NCBI GenBank assembly: GCA_031769625.1
Contig: JAUIMM010001409.1
Location: 1,303,501-1,367,500, forward strand
DNA length: 64,000 nucleotides
Reading direction: 5' to 3'
Source of the DNA: Taudactylus pleione
Lineage: Eukaryota > Chordata > Amphibia > Anura > Myobatrachidae
Shown in pieces: positions 34,105-45,790 of this stretch. The translations under genes were made by a program, and so were the position numbers. The notes below the pieces were generated by a model that saw nothing but the letters and a program-made list of their open reading frames with translations, ran no database searches and was not told the origin of the DNA. Position 1 is the first letter of the stretch. Each line of letters opens with the position of its first letter.

Positions 34105-35394
34105 GGGGGTAAATTTACTAAAGGTCGATTTGCAGCACGATTTAAGGAGGGATTTAGCACTTCTCAAATCGCATGCAGAGAAAACCGTTTTTTCACTGAA
34201 TTTACTATTAGTCGATTTGTTTTGCGATTTTCAAAACAAATTCGATTTGAGTCAGTTTTGAAGAGTGATTTGCTGTTCGATTTGGCAAGTTCATGTCCAA
34301 ATCGAATGGCAAATCACCCTTCAAATCACTCTTCAAATCCCCGACACAACGAACTGCTTCATGCTTTCACTTTCAGCATGAGAAGTTCGTTGTCACACAG
34401 ATACATGCAGACATCAGTGAGATCCCTGCATGTATCTGGCTGGAAAAAGTGCCTAAATAGTTACATTTTAAAAAAAACTAAAACGTGAGGTCAACCCCTA
34501 AATCAGAACCAGCCCCAGACTTTGCCAACCCAGTTCTGGTTGACTAAGTACAGGGAAAAAATGACGTAGGGTCTCCCTGTACTCAGTACAACCAGCACTG
34601 GGCTATGGGAAGCAGGGCTGGTTCTGGATTTACAGGGAAAAATTTGCGTATCGTCCCCCTGTAAGATCCAGAACCAGCCCTGGACCCTTTCTAACGGGAG
34701 ACTGATGCCACAGCCAGGGGAGCCCTATCACCGGGCCCCCATAGCCGCAGCATCATCCCTGACCGTTAGTCAGCCCAGGCCAGGGATCCCTGGGGAGTTG
34801 GAGACCCCTTCAAAAAAAAGGGGTCTCCCTCTCCAGGGCAACCCTAACCTGGGCTGATAGCCCGGGGCTATCCCCGCCACCAGTGGGCGGTGGGTGGCGG
34901 GTTGATTGTGACAGTGTGGTGTAAAGAGAGATATAAATAAACATTGTCTTTCCAGTAGAACTGCAGGTCCCAGCAAGCCTCCCTTGCATGTTGGTATTTG
35001 GAGAACCACAAGTACCAGCATGAGGGGCATTAAGGGCCCACTGGGACTTGTAGTTCACCTGTAAAGTAAAGAAATGTCCCAAGAAACACATACATCTTAC
35101 AAAGTATAACTTTAATACATACAAATAATAAAACGATAAAACCAGACCCTCTAACCAGTCTAACCAGACTGATTACTCCTTCCCGAATGAAGCGCACAGA
35201 CGCGGCTTCATCCTTTTAAGCTCCGTGTCTGTGTGTTCAATGGCTGAGAGAGGTCAGTCCCCACCCTCTCAGCCAATGAACAGCTCCCTCCATTGTAGTC
35301 AATGGTGGGAGCCGTAGGGTTGCTAAAGTTTATCCTGCGGCTCCCACCATTTACTTCAATGGAGAAGCCGTTCATTGGCTGAGAGGCGGGTCCC
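34105..35394. mobile_element. Composite MITE-like element, right side replaced by an array
   Basis: Begins GGGGGTAAATTTACTAAAGG and contains several foldbacks: AAATCG/CGATTT-rich hairpins at 34120-34350; inverted CAGAACCAGCCC / GGGCTGGTTCTG segments at 34505-34680; a CCACAAGTACCAGCATG / GGGACTTGTAGTTC region at 34920-35055; and a long inverted repeat 35258-35314 with 35338-35394 (CTCTCAGCCAATGAAC ... GGTGGGAGCCG). The expected matching right end is absent, and the 43-bp array starts directly at the last arm. Confidence 0.5.
35258..35394. repeat. Long inverted repeat beside the 43-bp array
   Basis: Arms of about 57 bp separated by 23 bp. The left arm ends CAATGGTGGGAGCCG; the right arm begins CGGCTCCCACCATTTACTTC. 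A second smaller hairpin, CAATGGCTGAGAG with CTCTCAGCCAATG, overlaps its left side. Confidence 0.85.
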
Positions 35395-35395
35395 C

Positions 35396-38300
35396 CAATG
35401 CCAGGGTACATGGCAGGAGGCTGCAGAGTCTGTGCCCGCAATGCTGGAGTACATGGCAGGAGGCTGCAGCATCTGTGCTCGCAATGCCGGGGTACTTGGC
35501 AGGAGGCTGCAGCGTCTGTGCTCGCTATGCCGGAGTACATGGCAGGAGTCTGCAGCATCTGTGCTCGAAATGCCGAGGTACATGGCAGGAGGCTGCAGCG
35601 TCTGTGCTCGCAATGCCGGGGAACATGGCAGGAGGCTGCAGCATCTGTGCTCGCAATGCCGGGGTACATGGCAGAAGGCTGCAGCATCTGTGCTCGCAAT
35701 GCCGGGGTACATGGCAGGAGGCTGCAGCGTCTGTGCTCGAAATGCCGGGGTACATGGCAGGAGGCTGCAGCGTCTGTGCTCGCTATGCCGGGGTATATGG
35801 CAGGAGGCTGCAGAGTCTGTGCCCGCAATGCCGGGTACATGGCAGGAGGCTGCAGCATCTGTGCTCGCAATGCCGGGGTACATGGCAGGAGGCTGCAGCG
35901 TCTGTGCTCGCAATACCGGGGTACATGGCAGGAGGCTGCAGCGTCTGTGCCCGCAATGCCGGGGTACATGGCAGGAGGCTGCAGCATCTGTGCTCGCAAT
36001 GCCGGGGTACATGGCAGGAGGCTGCAGCGTCTGTGCTCGCTATGCTGGGGTACATGGCAGGAGGCTGCAGCGTCTGTGCTCGCAATGTCTAGGTACAGGG
36101 CAGGAGGCAGCAGCATCTGTGCCCACAAAGCCGGGGTACATGGCAGGAGGCTGCAGCGTCTGTGCTCGCAATACCGGGGTACATGGCAGGAGGCTGCAGC
36201 GTCTGTGCTCGCAATGCCGGGGTACATGGCAGGAGGCTGCAGCGTCTGTGCTCGTAATGCCGGGGTACATAACAGGAGGCTGCAGCATCTGTGCTCGCAA
36301 TGCCGGGGTACATGGCAGGAGGCTGCAGCGTCTGTGCTCGCAATGCCGGGGTACATGGCAGGAGGCTGCAGCGTCTGTGCTCGCATTGCCAGGTTACATG
36401 GCAGGAGGCTGCAGCGTCTGTGCTCGCAATGCCGGGGTACATGGCAGGAGGCTGCAGCGTCTGTGCTCGCAATGCCGGGGTACATGGCAGGAGGCTGCAG
36501 CGTCTGTGCTCGCAATGCCGGGGTACATGGCAGGAGGCTGCAGCGTCTGTGCTCGCAATGCCGGGGTACATGGCAGGAGGCTGCAGCGTCTGTGCTCGCA
36601 ATGCCGGGGTACATGGCAGGAGGCTGCAGCCTCTGTGCTCGCAATGCCAGGGTACATGGCAGGAGGCTGCAGCATCTGTGCCCGCAAGGCCGGGGTACAT
36701 GGCAGGAGGCTGCAGCGTCTGTGCTCGCAATACCGGGGTACATGGCAGGAGGCTGCAACATCTGTGCTCGCAATGCCAGGTTACATGGCAGGAGGCTGCA
36801 GCGTCTGTGCTCGCAATGCCGGGGTACATGGCAGGAGGCTACAACATCTGTGCTCGCAATGCCAGGGTACATGGCAGGAGGCTGCAGCGTCTGTGCTCGC
36901 AATGCCAAGTTACATGGCAGGAGGCTGCAGCGTCTGTGCTCGCAATGCCGGGGTACATGGCAGGAGGCTGCAGCGTCTGTGCTCGCAATGCCGGGGTACA
37001 TGGCAGGAGGCTGCAGAGTCTGTGCTCGCAATGCCGGGGTACATGGCAGGAGGCTGCAGCGTCTGTGCTCGCAATGCCGGGGTACATGGCAGGAGGCTGC
37101 AGCGTCTGTGCTCGCAATGCCGGGGTACATGGCAGGAGGCTGCAGCGTCTGTGCTCGCAATGCCGGGGTACATGGCAGGAGGCTGCAGCGTCTGTGCTCG
37201 CAATGCCGGGGTACATGGCAGGAGGCTGCAGCGTCTGTGCTCGCAGTGCCGGGGTACATGGCAGGAGGCTGCAGCGTCTGTGCTCGCACTGCCGGGGTAC
37301 ATGGCAGGAGGCTGCAGCGTCTGTGCTCGCAATGCCGGGGTACATGGCAGGAGGCTGCAGCGTCTGTGCTCGCAATGCCGGGGTACATGGCAGGAGGCTG
37401 CAGCGTCTGTGCACGCAATGCCGGGGTACATGGCAGGAGGCTGCAGCGTCTGTGCTCGCAATGTCGGGGTACATGGCAGGAGGCTGCAGCGTCTGTGCTC
37501 GCAATGCCGGGGTACATGGCAGGAGGCTGCAGCGTCTGAGCTCGGAATGCCAGGGTACATGGCAGGAGGCTGCAGCGTCTGTGCTCGCAATGCCGGGGTA
37601 CATGGCAGGAGGCTGCAGCGTCTGTGCTCGCAATGCCGGGGTACATGGCAGGAGGCTGCAGCGTCTGAGCTCAGAATGCCAGGGTACATGGCAGGAGGCT
37701 GCAGCGTCTGTGCTCGCAATGCCGGGGTACATGGCAGGAGGCTGCAGCGTCTGTGCTCGCAATGCGGGGGTACATGGCAGGAGGCTGCAGCGTCTGTGCT
37801 CGCAATGCCGGGGTACATGGCAGGAGGCTGCAGCGTCTGTGCTCGCAATGCCGGGGTACATGGCAGGAGGCTGCAGCGTCTGTGCTCGCAATGCCGGGGT
37901 ACATGGCAGGAGGCTGCAGCGTCTGTGCTCGCAATGCCGGGGTACATGGCAGGAGGCTGCAGCGTCTGTGCTCGCAGTGCCGGGGTACATGGCAGGAGGC
38001 TGCAGCGTCTGTGCTCGCACTGCCGGGGTACATGGCAGGAGGCTGCAGCGTCTGTGCTCGCAATGCCGGGGTACATGGCAGGAGGCTGCAGCGTCTGTGC
38101 TCGCAATGCCGGGGTACATGGCAGGAGGCTGCAGCGTCTGTGCTCGCAATGCCGGGGTACATGGCAGGAGGCTGCAGCGTCTGTGCACGCAATGCCGGGG
38201 TACATGGCAGGAGGCTGCAGCGTCTGTGCTCGCAATGCCGGGGTACATGGCAGGAGGCTGCAGCGTCTGTGCTCGCAATGCCGGGGTACATGGCAGGAGG

Positions 38301-40196
38301 CTGCAGCGTCTGAGCTCGGAATGCCAGGGTACATGGCAGGAGGCTGCAGCGTCTGTGCTCGCAATGCCGGGGTACATGGCAGGAGGCTGCAGCGTCTGTG
38401 CTCGCAATGCCGGGGTACATGGCAGGAGGCTGCAGCGTCTGAGCTCAGAATGCCAGGGTACATGGCAGGAGGCTGCAGCGTCTGTGCTCGCAATGCCGGG
38501 GTACATGGCAGGAGGCTGCAGCGTCTGTGCTCGCAATGCGGGGGTACATGGCAGGAGGCTGCAGCGTCTGTGCTCGCAATGCCGGGGTACATGGCAGGAG
38601 GCTGCAGCGTCTGTGCTCGCAATGCCGGGGTACATGGCAGGAGGCTGCAGCGTCTGTGCTCGCAATGCCGGGGTACATGGCAGGAGGCTGCAGCGTCTGT
38701 GCTCGCAATGCCGGGGTACATGGCAGGAGGCTGCAGCGTCTGTGCTCGCAATGCGGGGGTACAGGGCAGGAGGCTGCAGCGTCTGTGCCCGCAATGCCAG
38801 GGTACATGGCAGGAGGCTGCAGCGTCTGTGCCCGCAATGCCGGGGTACATGGCAGGAGGCTGCATCGTCTGTGCCCGCAATGCCGGGGTACATGGCAGGA
38901 GGCTGAAGCGTCTGTGCTCGCTATGCCGGTGTACATGGCAGGAGGCTGCAGAGTCTGTGCTCGCAATGCCGGGGTACATGGCAGGAGGCTGCAGCATCTG
39001 TGCTCGCAATGCCGGGGTACATGGCAGGAGGCTGCAGCGTCTGTGCTCGCTATGCTGGGGTACATGGCAGGAGGCTGCAGCGTCTGTGCTCGCAATGTCT
39101 AGGTACAGGGCAGGAGGCAGCAGCATCTGTGCCCGCAAAGCCGGGGTACATGGCAGGAGGCTGCAGCGTCTGTGCTCGCAATACCGGGGTACATGGCAGG
39201 AGGCTGCAGCGTCTGTGCTCGCAATGCCGGGGTACATGGCAGGAGGCTGCAGCGTCTGTGCTCGCAATGCCATGTTACATGGCTGGAGGCTGCAGCGTCT
39301 GTGCTCGCAATGCCGGGGTACATGGCAGGAGGCTGCAGCGTCTGTGCTCGCAATGCCAGGGTACATGGCAGGAGGCTGCAGCGTCTGTGCTCGCAATGCG
39401 GGGGTACATGGCAGGAGGCTGCAGCGTCTGTGCTCGCAATGCCAGGGTACATGGCAGGAGACTGCAGCGTCTGTGCCCGCAATGCCGGGGTACATGGCAG
39501 GAGGCTGCAGCGTCTGTGCCCGCAATGCCGGGGTACATGGCAGGAGGCTGCAGCGTCTGTGCTCGCAATGCCAGGTTAAAGGGCAGGAGGCTGCAGCGTC
39601 TGTGCTCGCAATGCCGGGGTACATGGCAGGAGGCTGCAGCGTCTGTGCTCGCAATGCCAGGTTACATGGCAGGAGGCTGCAGCGTCTGTGCTCGCAATGC
39701 CGGGGTACATGGCAGGAGGCTGCAGCGTCTGTGCTCGCAATGCCGGGGTACATGGCAGGAGGCTGCAGCGTCTGTGCTCGCAATGCCGGGGTACATGGCA
39801 GGAGGCTGCAGCGTCTGTGCTCGCAATGCCGGGGTACGTGGCAGGAGGCTGCAGCGTCTGTGCTCGCAATGCCGAGGTACATGGCAGGAGGCTGCAGCGT
39901 CTGTGCTCGCAATGCCGAGGTACATGGCAGGAGGCTGCAGCGTCTGTGCTCGCAATGCCGGGGTACATGGCAGGAGGCTGCAGCGTCTGTGCTCGCAATG
40001 CCGGGGTACATGGCAGGAGGCTGCAGCGTCTGTGCTCGCAATGCCGGGGTACATGGCAGGAGGCTGCAGCGTCTGTGCTCGCAATGCCGGGGTACATGGC
40101 AGGAGGCTGCAGCGTCTGTGCTCGCAATGCCGGGGTACATGGCAGGAGGCTGCAGCGTCTGTGCTCGCAATGCCGGGGTACATGGCAGGAGGCTGC
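35396..40196. repeat. Minisatellite, 43-bp unit (about 112 copies)
   Basis: Unit GGCAGGAGGCTGCAGCGTCT GTGCTCGCAATGCCGGGGTA CAT. The unit has no stop codon in any of the six frames, so the array is open over 1,000-1,600 codons in several frames (for example 35375-40243 on plus). Higher-order structure: the marker CTCGGAATGCCAGG recurs at 37541 and 38315 (774 bp, 18 units). A distinctive run with TATGCTGGGG then GCAATGTCTAGGTACAGGGC recurs at 36041 and 39051 (3,010 bp, 70 units). The left edge is most variable (CTGGAGT, GGAACAT, GAGTCTG) and the right third is most uniform. Confidence 0.96.
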
Positions 40197-40999
40197 AAAA
40201 TCAGTATATATTGGTTCAGGGTATAATTCTCCATATTGGGTAATTGCACATTTTTGCTACGTTTCTTCAGTTACATCCAGATTTCACACTATGAGGCCGG
40301 GTCACATCTCTCTGCCCCATCTAGTCACAATCCAGTAGCTGCATGTGTTTTATATCAGGGTGCTTATCCCGGGGGGCCGCACAAACATTCATGGCGGGTC
40401 ACCCCAAATCTCTTTGTGATCTTCTTGCCTACAGCCATCTCTAACCTAATTACTATTCATGTTTAATTTTATTGTTTTCATTTTATTTTTCCCCACTAAG
40501 TCAAATATAACAAACATAATATTAAACCAACAATGGGGTGAAAATAAATGATTCGCCTGTATCCTCGTGTTGAGATGGCAGCGCCAGGCAGTGGGTGCAA
40601 TACTCTGCTTCTTCTGGCGATATTGAGGGGATCTGGCGCTTCCAGCGACTTCCGGACTGGGCGAATTAATCCACCACAGACAGCGCTGGTTTCAAATATG
40701 TGATTATAGTTTGTGTCAGAAGATAATTTAATGGGACTTACAGGGTGGAAACGGCACATTATCGGGTGCCCCCAGATCGGTGGATGGCACCAGCGCCATC
40801 TTTCCCAATACACAATCTTATGTTTTTGCGGCACACGAATACCTGTGCAATAAGACTGCACCAACACACAGAAGTGATACGTGTAATAAAATATACAAAT
40901 TCATTCCTGTATTTAGAACAAACATACAAATATCTAATGGATGACGGATAGAGATAGTCAGGGGAGTAACGCGCTACGCGATCCATTGCATGTTAGATC
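40197..40999. other. Unassigned spacer
   Basis: Unique-looking sequence between two arrays. No gene or element ends recognised. Confidence 0.4.
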
Positions 41000-42138
41000 A
41001 TTTCCACGTGGATTGGAACAATATATTGTGCACATTCGATAATGTGTACGCCAGATCGCACATGCCCGCAGGTCGGAACAATATATTGTGACATCCGATA
41101 ATGTGTACGCCAGATCGCACGTGCCCGCAGGTCGGAATGATATATCATGATATTCGATCATGTGTACGCCAGATCGCACGTGCCCGCAGGTCGGAATGAT
41201 ATATCGTGATATTCGATAATGTGTACGCCAGATTGCACGTGCCCGCAGGTCGGAATGATATATTGTGACATTCGATAATGTGTACGCCAGTTTGCACGTG
41301 CCCGCAGGTCGGAATGATATATAGTGATATTCGATAATGTGTACGCCAGATCGCACGTGCCCGCAGGTCGGAATGATATATCGTGATATTCGATAATGTG
41401 TACGCCAGATCGCACGTGCCCGCAGGTCGGAACAATATATTGTGACATTCGATAATGTGTACGCCAGATCGCACGTGCCCGCAGGTCGGAATGATATATC
41501 GTGATATTCGATAATGTGTACGCCAGATCGCACGTGCCCGCTGGTCAGAACAATATATTGTGACATTCGGTAATGTGTACGCCAGATCGCACGTGCCCGC
41601 AGGTCGGAATGATATATCGTGATATTCGATAATGTGTACGCCAGATCGCACGTGCCCGCTGGTCAGAACAATATATTGTGACATCCGATAATGTGTACGC
41701 CAGATCGCACGTGCCCGCAGGTCGGAATGATATATCGTGATATTCGATAATGTGTACGCCAGATCGCACGTGCCCGCAGGTCGGAATGATATATCGTGCA
41801 CATTCGATAATGTGTATGCCAGATCGCACGTGCCCGCAGGTCGGAATGATATATCGTGATATTCGATAATGTGTACGCCAGATCGCACGTGCCCGCAGGT
41901 CGGAACAATATATTGTGACATCCGATAATGTGTACGCCAGATCGCACGTGCCCGCAGGTCGGAACAATATATTGTGACATTCGATAATGTGTACGCCAGA
42001 TCGCACGTGCCCGCAGGTCGGAATGATATATCGTGATATTCGATAATGTGTACGCCAGATCGCACGTGCCCGCAGGTCGGAACAATATATTGTGACATTC
42101 GATAATGTGTACGCCAGATCGCACGTGCCCGCAGGTCG
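41000..42138. repeat. Minisatellite, 59-bp unit with two palindromic variants (about 19 copies)
   Basis: Unit GATAATGTGTACGCCAGATC GCACGTGCCCGCAGGTCGGA plus a 19-base end in two forms: ATGATATATCGTGATATTC or ACAATATATTGTGACATTC. The second contains the perfect palindrome ACAATATATTGT. The first contains ATGATATATCGT, in which A-T at one paired position is replaced by G-C. Variants are interspersed, not clustered. The flanks on both sides contain related GTGTACGG / GTACACAC sequence, so the array probably grew from part of an older inverted-repeat element. Confidence 0.94.
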
Positions 42139-42298
42139 TTCATATGCAGCGCAGCAGATAGGACGATGCAAGGAATGACGCCGTGCTGCTAAATACAACA
42201 TGGAACTACACATCGACCCTTAGTACACTGTATCGTGCAGTGTGTACGGACAGTGCGATGTATCGTGCCGTCACACTGCGCCATCCCTGGGTACACAC
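42139..42298. repeat. Remnant of the element that seeded the 59-bp array and hosted the hAT insertion
   Basis: Carries GTACACTGTATCGTGCAGTG and TGTATCGTGCCGTCACACTG, similar to sequence right of the hAT element (ACATCGTGTAATGTGCACTC). Together they look like one older inverted-repeat element into which the hAT element inserted at GTACACAC. Confidence 0.45.
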
Positions 42299-42457
42299 TA
42301 GGGGTGAGCGGGTTCGGATTTCTGAAATCCGAACCCCCCCGAGCCCCCCCGATCCGAGTCCGATCCGAATCAGGCTCGACTTTTCCCGCCTGACTCGGAT
42401 CTGAAATCGAGGCAAAACGTCATCATCCCGCCTTCCGAGTCTCGCGGGTTTTGGATC

Positions 42458-42467
42458 CTATATAAGG
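42458..42467 (+). promoter_or_regulatory. Putative TATA box of the hAT element
   Basis: CTATATAAGG lies about 160 bp inside the left end in a GC-rich context, in the correct orientation for the transposase fragments. Assigned by sequence alone. Confidence 0.5.
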
Positions 42468-42784
42468 TACCCACGTCGGCGCCATTTTCTCACTCGGCTG
42501 TGGACAGTGAAGAGGGAGGGTGGGAGTTAGGGCTGTGTAGTGTAGTGTAGTGTAGTGCTGCTGTTGTCCACTACTTCAAAGTCCATAGGAGCTGGCTGTG
42601 TTGTGCTGTGCTGCTGTTGTTAATAGGGGCTGTGTCCACTACTTCAAAGTCCATAGGGGCTGGCTGGACTGTGTTGTGCAGTCAGTTCTCCATCCCAAAG
42701 TCCTGTGCAGTGTCCCAGTCCTAAAGAGGTGCTGTAGTGTTGTCCAGGGGGTGCTCTGTCCATCAGGGGTGCTCCCCCCAAGTG

Positions 42785-44770
42785 CTAAAAAAATAATATA
42801 TTTTCTGTGTTTGTGAATTGTGTGCGCAGTAGCCGCACGTGCATCAACAAAGTAGTGCCAAGCGTGCGCCTGTGTCATAAGTAAAGGGCCGGCTGGCTTG
42901 ACCGTTAAAGGGTGCTGTAACCCCCGAAAGTACACTCCAGTCCAAACCAAAAAAAAATTATTTTCTGTGTTTGTGAATTGTGTGCGCAGTAGCCGCACGT
43001 GCATCAACAAAGTAGTGCCAAGCGTGCGCCTGTGTCATAAGTAAAGGGCCGGCTGGCTTGACCGTTAAGGGTGCTGTAACCCCCGAAAGTACACTCCAGT
43101 CCAAACCAAAAAAAAATTATTTTCTGTGTTTGTGAATTGTGTGCGCAGTAGCCGCACGTGCATCAACAAAGTAGTGCCAAGCGTGCGCCTGTGTCATAAG
43201 TAAAGGGCCGGCTGGCTTGACCGTTAAGGGTGCTGTAACCCCCGAAAGTACACTCCAGTCCAAACCAAAAAAAAAATTATTTTCTGTGTTTGTGAATTGT
43301 GTGCGCAGTAGCCGCACGTGCATCAACAAAGTAGTGCCAAGCGTGCGCCTGTGTCATAAGTAAAGGGCCGGCTGGCTTGACCGTTAAGGGTGCTGTAACC
43401 CCCGAAAGTACACTCCAGTCCAAACCAAAAAAAAAATTATTTTCTGTGTTTGTGAATTGTGTGCGCAGTAGCCGCACGTGCATCAACAAAGTAGTGCCAA
43501 GCGTGCGCCTGTGTCATAAGTAAAGGGCCGGCTGGCTTGACCGTTAAAGGGTGCTGCAACCCCCGAAAGTACACTCCAGTCCAAACCAAAAAAAAAATTA
43601 TTTTCTGTGTTTGTGAATTGTGTGCGCAGTAGCCGCACGTGCATCAACAAAGTAGTGCCAAGCGTGCGCCTGTGTCATAAGTAAAGGGCCGGCTGGCTTG
43701 ACCGTTAAAGGGTGCTGTAACCCCCGAAAGTACACTCCAGTCCAAACCACAAAAAAAATTATTTTCTGTGTTTGTGAATTGTGTGCGCAGTAGCCGCACG
43801 TGCATCAACAAAGTAGTGCCAAGCGTGCGCCTGTGTCATAAGTAAAGGGCCGGCTGGCTTGACCGTTAAAGGGTGCTGTAACCCCCAAAGTACACTCCAG
43901 TCCAAACCGAAAAAAAATTATTTTCTGTGTTTGTGAATTGTGTGCGCAGTAGCCGCACGTGCATCAACAAAGTAGTGCCAAGTGTGCGCCTGTGTCATAA
44001 GTAAAGGGCCGGCTGGCTTGACCGTTAAAGGGTGCTGTAACCCCCGAAAGTACACTCCTGTCCAAACCAAAAAAAAAAATATTTTCTGTGTTTGTGAATT
44101 GTGTGCGCAGTAGCCGCACGTGCATCAACAAAGTAGTGCCAAGCGTGCGCCTGTGTCATAAGTAAAGGGCCGGCTGGCTTGACCGTTAAGGGTGCTGTAA
44201 CCCCCGAAAGTACACTCCAGTCCAAACCAAAAAAAAATTTATTTTCTGTGTTTGTGAATTGTGTGCGCAGTAGCCGCACGTGCATCAACAAAGTAGTGCC
44301 AAGTGTGCGCCTGTGTCATAAGTAAAGGGCCGGCTGGCTTGACCGTTAAAGGGTGCTGTAACCCCCAAAGTACACTCCAGTCCAAACCGAAAAAAAAATA
44401 TTTTCTGTGTTTGTGAATTGTGTGCGCAGTAGCCGCACGTGCATCAACAAAGTAGTGCCAAGTGTGCGCCTGTGTCATAAGTAAAGGGCCGGCTGGCTTG
44501 ACCGTTAAAGGGTTCTGTAACCCCCAAAGTACACTCCAAACCAAAAAAATATATATTTTCTGTGTTTGTGACTTGTGTGCACTGTGGCTGCACGTGCATC
44601 AACAAAGGAGCAGCGCCAAGCGTGCGCCTGTGTCCCATAAGTAAAGAGCCGGCTGGCTCATTTCTTAAAGGGTGGTGTAACCCACAAAGTGCACTACTCT
44701 CCAGCAAAAATAAAAAAATATTTTCTGTGTTTGTGTGCGCTTTAGCCGCACGTATATATATCAATATAAC
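42785..44770. repeat. 159-161 bp tandem repeat inside the hAT element (about 12 copies)
   Basis: The unit contains TTTTCTGTGTTTGTGAATTG, GTGCGCAGTAGCCGCACGTG, CATCAACAAAGTAGTGCCAA and CCGGCTGGCTTGACCGTTAA. The central units are nearly identical; length varies through an A-run of 7-10. The last two units (44540-44770) are more diverged. A hairpin GCGCAGTAGCCGC... is weak. Minus-strand open frames are artefacts. Confidence 0.95.
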
Positions 44771-44774
44771 ATAA

Positions 44775-45106
44775 ATGGAGGACCAAACTTTCTCTGATAA
44801 AAATAAAATAGGGAAAGATCAAGAACCACTTCCTACTAGTGCTGTTGCTGTTGCTGGGATTTGTTCATCATACCAGAGAGGAAGTAGGAACATCACTACT
44901 TTTACTAAACAATTGACCCTCCAACAGTCCCTAGCGATGAGGATGAAGTACGACAGCAGTCATCCTGAAGCAAAACGTATAACTGAGGCCTTGACTGCTA
45001 TGTTGGTGTTAGACGTGCATCCGGTATCCGACATTAGTGCAGTGGGATTTAGACAATTGATGGAGGTAGTGTGTCCTCGGTTCCAAATCCCGTCTAGATT
45101 CCACCT
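44775..45106 (+). pseudogene. hAT transposase, N-terminal fragment
   Basis: Begins with an ATG (MEDQTFSDKNK) and reads for about 110 codons before running into tandem repeat sequence. The segment ITEALTAMLVLDVHPVSDIS followed by GFRQLMEVVCPRFQIPSR matches the conserved region of ZBED-type hAT transposases that lies before the catalytic core. A BED zinc finger is not visible upstream, where the 160-bp array sits. After QIPSR the frame continues into repeats (45110 on) and stops at 45147-45149. A real product would bind element ends in the nucleus; here the part is isolated. Confidence 0.8.
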
Positions 45107-45109
45107 GCA

Positions 45110-45559
45110 TCCTCAAAGCAGCAGCGACAAGCGTGCGTCTGTCTGTTAAAGGGTGGTGACACCCTCAAAGTGTGCTACACAAACAATTAAAATATTGTTC
45201 TTTTTTTTTCGGTCTTTGTGAAATGTGTGGGCTGTAGCCGCACCTGCATCCTTAAAGCAGCAGCGACAAGCGTGCGTCTGTCTGTTAAAGGGTGGTGTAA
45301 CTCTCAAAGTGCTCCAAAAAATAAAAAACTATTTTTTTAATGTGTTTGTGACTTGTGTGCGATGTAGCCACACTTGCATCCTCAAAGCAGCAGCGACAAG
45401 CGTGCGTCTGTCTGTTAAAGGGTGGTGACACCCTCAAAGTGTGCTCCACAAACAATAAAAATATTCTTCTTCTTTTTTCTGTCTTTGTGAATTGTGTGGG
45501 CTGTAGCCGCACCTGCATCCTTAAAGCAGCAGCGACAAGCGTGCGTCTGTCTGTTAAAG
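45110..45559. repeat. About 118-bp tandem repeat, related to the 160-bp unit
   Basis: About four copies containing CTGCATCCTCAAAGCAGCAG, CGACAAGCGTGCGTCTGTCT and GTTAAAGGGTGGTG. The unit aligns with the 160-bp unit (CATCAACAAAG...CCAAGCGTGCGCCTGTGTC...GTTAAAGGGTGCTG) apart from a deletion of about 40 bp, so both belong to one repeat system that flanks the N-terminal transposase fragment on both sides. Confidence 0.88.
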
Positions 45560-45790
45560 GATTACATCGGTGACAGCATCCAAGTAGGCATGTCAGACAG
45601 TCCGTACCTATACTGGCAGGAAAAAGAAGCAATTTGGAGGTCCCTGTACAAACTGGCTCTATTTTACCTGAGTTGCCCCCCCTCCAGTGTGTACTCCGAA
45701 AGAGTGTTTAGTGCAGCCGGGAACCTTGTTAGCGAAAGGCGTAGGAGGTTGCTTCCACAAAATGTGGAGAAGATGATGTTCATAAAATGA
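45560..45790 (+). pseudogene. hAT transposase, C-terminal dimerisation domain fragment
   Basis: The frame starts in repeat sequence and becomes transposase-like at DYIGDSIQVGMSDSPYLYW. It then shows the hAT dimerisation signature: conserved Trp, LYKLALFYLSCPPSSVYSER, VFSAAGNLVSERRRRLLPQN, VEKMMFIK, and a stop at 45788-45790. The length of the domain (about 75 residues) is complete. The catalytic region normally between this and the N-terminal fragment is missing, replaced by four tandem repeats. It is in a different frame from the N-terminal fragment. No other domain is seen downstream, though 45871-46000 is rich in GAGGATGAGGA, typical of an acidic tail now out of frame. Confidence 0.92.

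Noticed and set aside
35375..40243. Very long open reading frames as a possible large repeat protein
   Set aside because: The 43-bp unit lacks stops in every frame, so openness in all six frames is automatic. No start context, signal or unique flanking domain supports coding.
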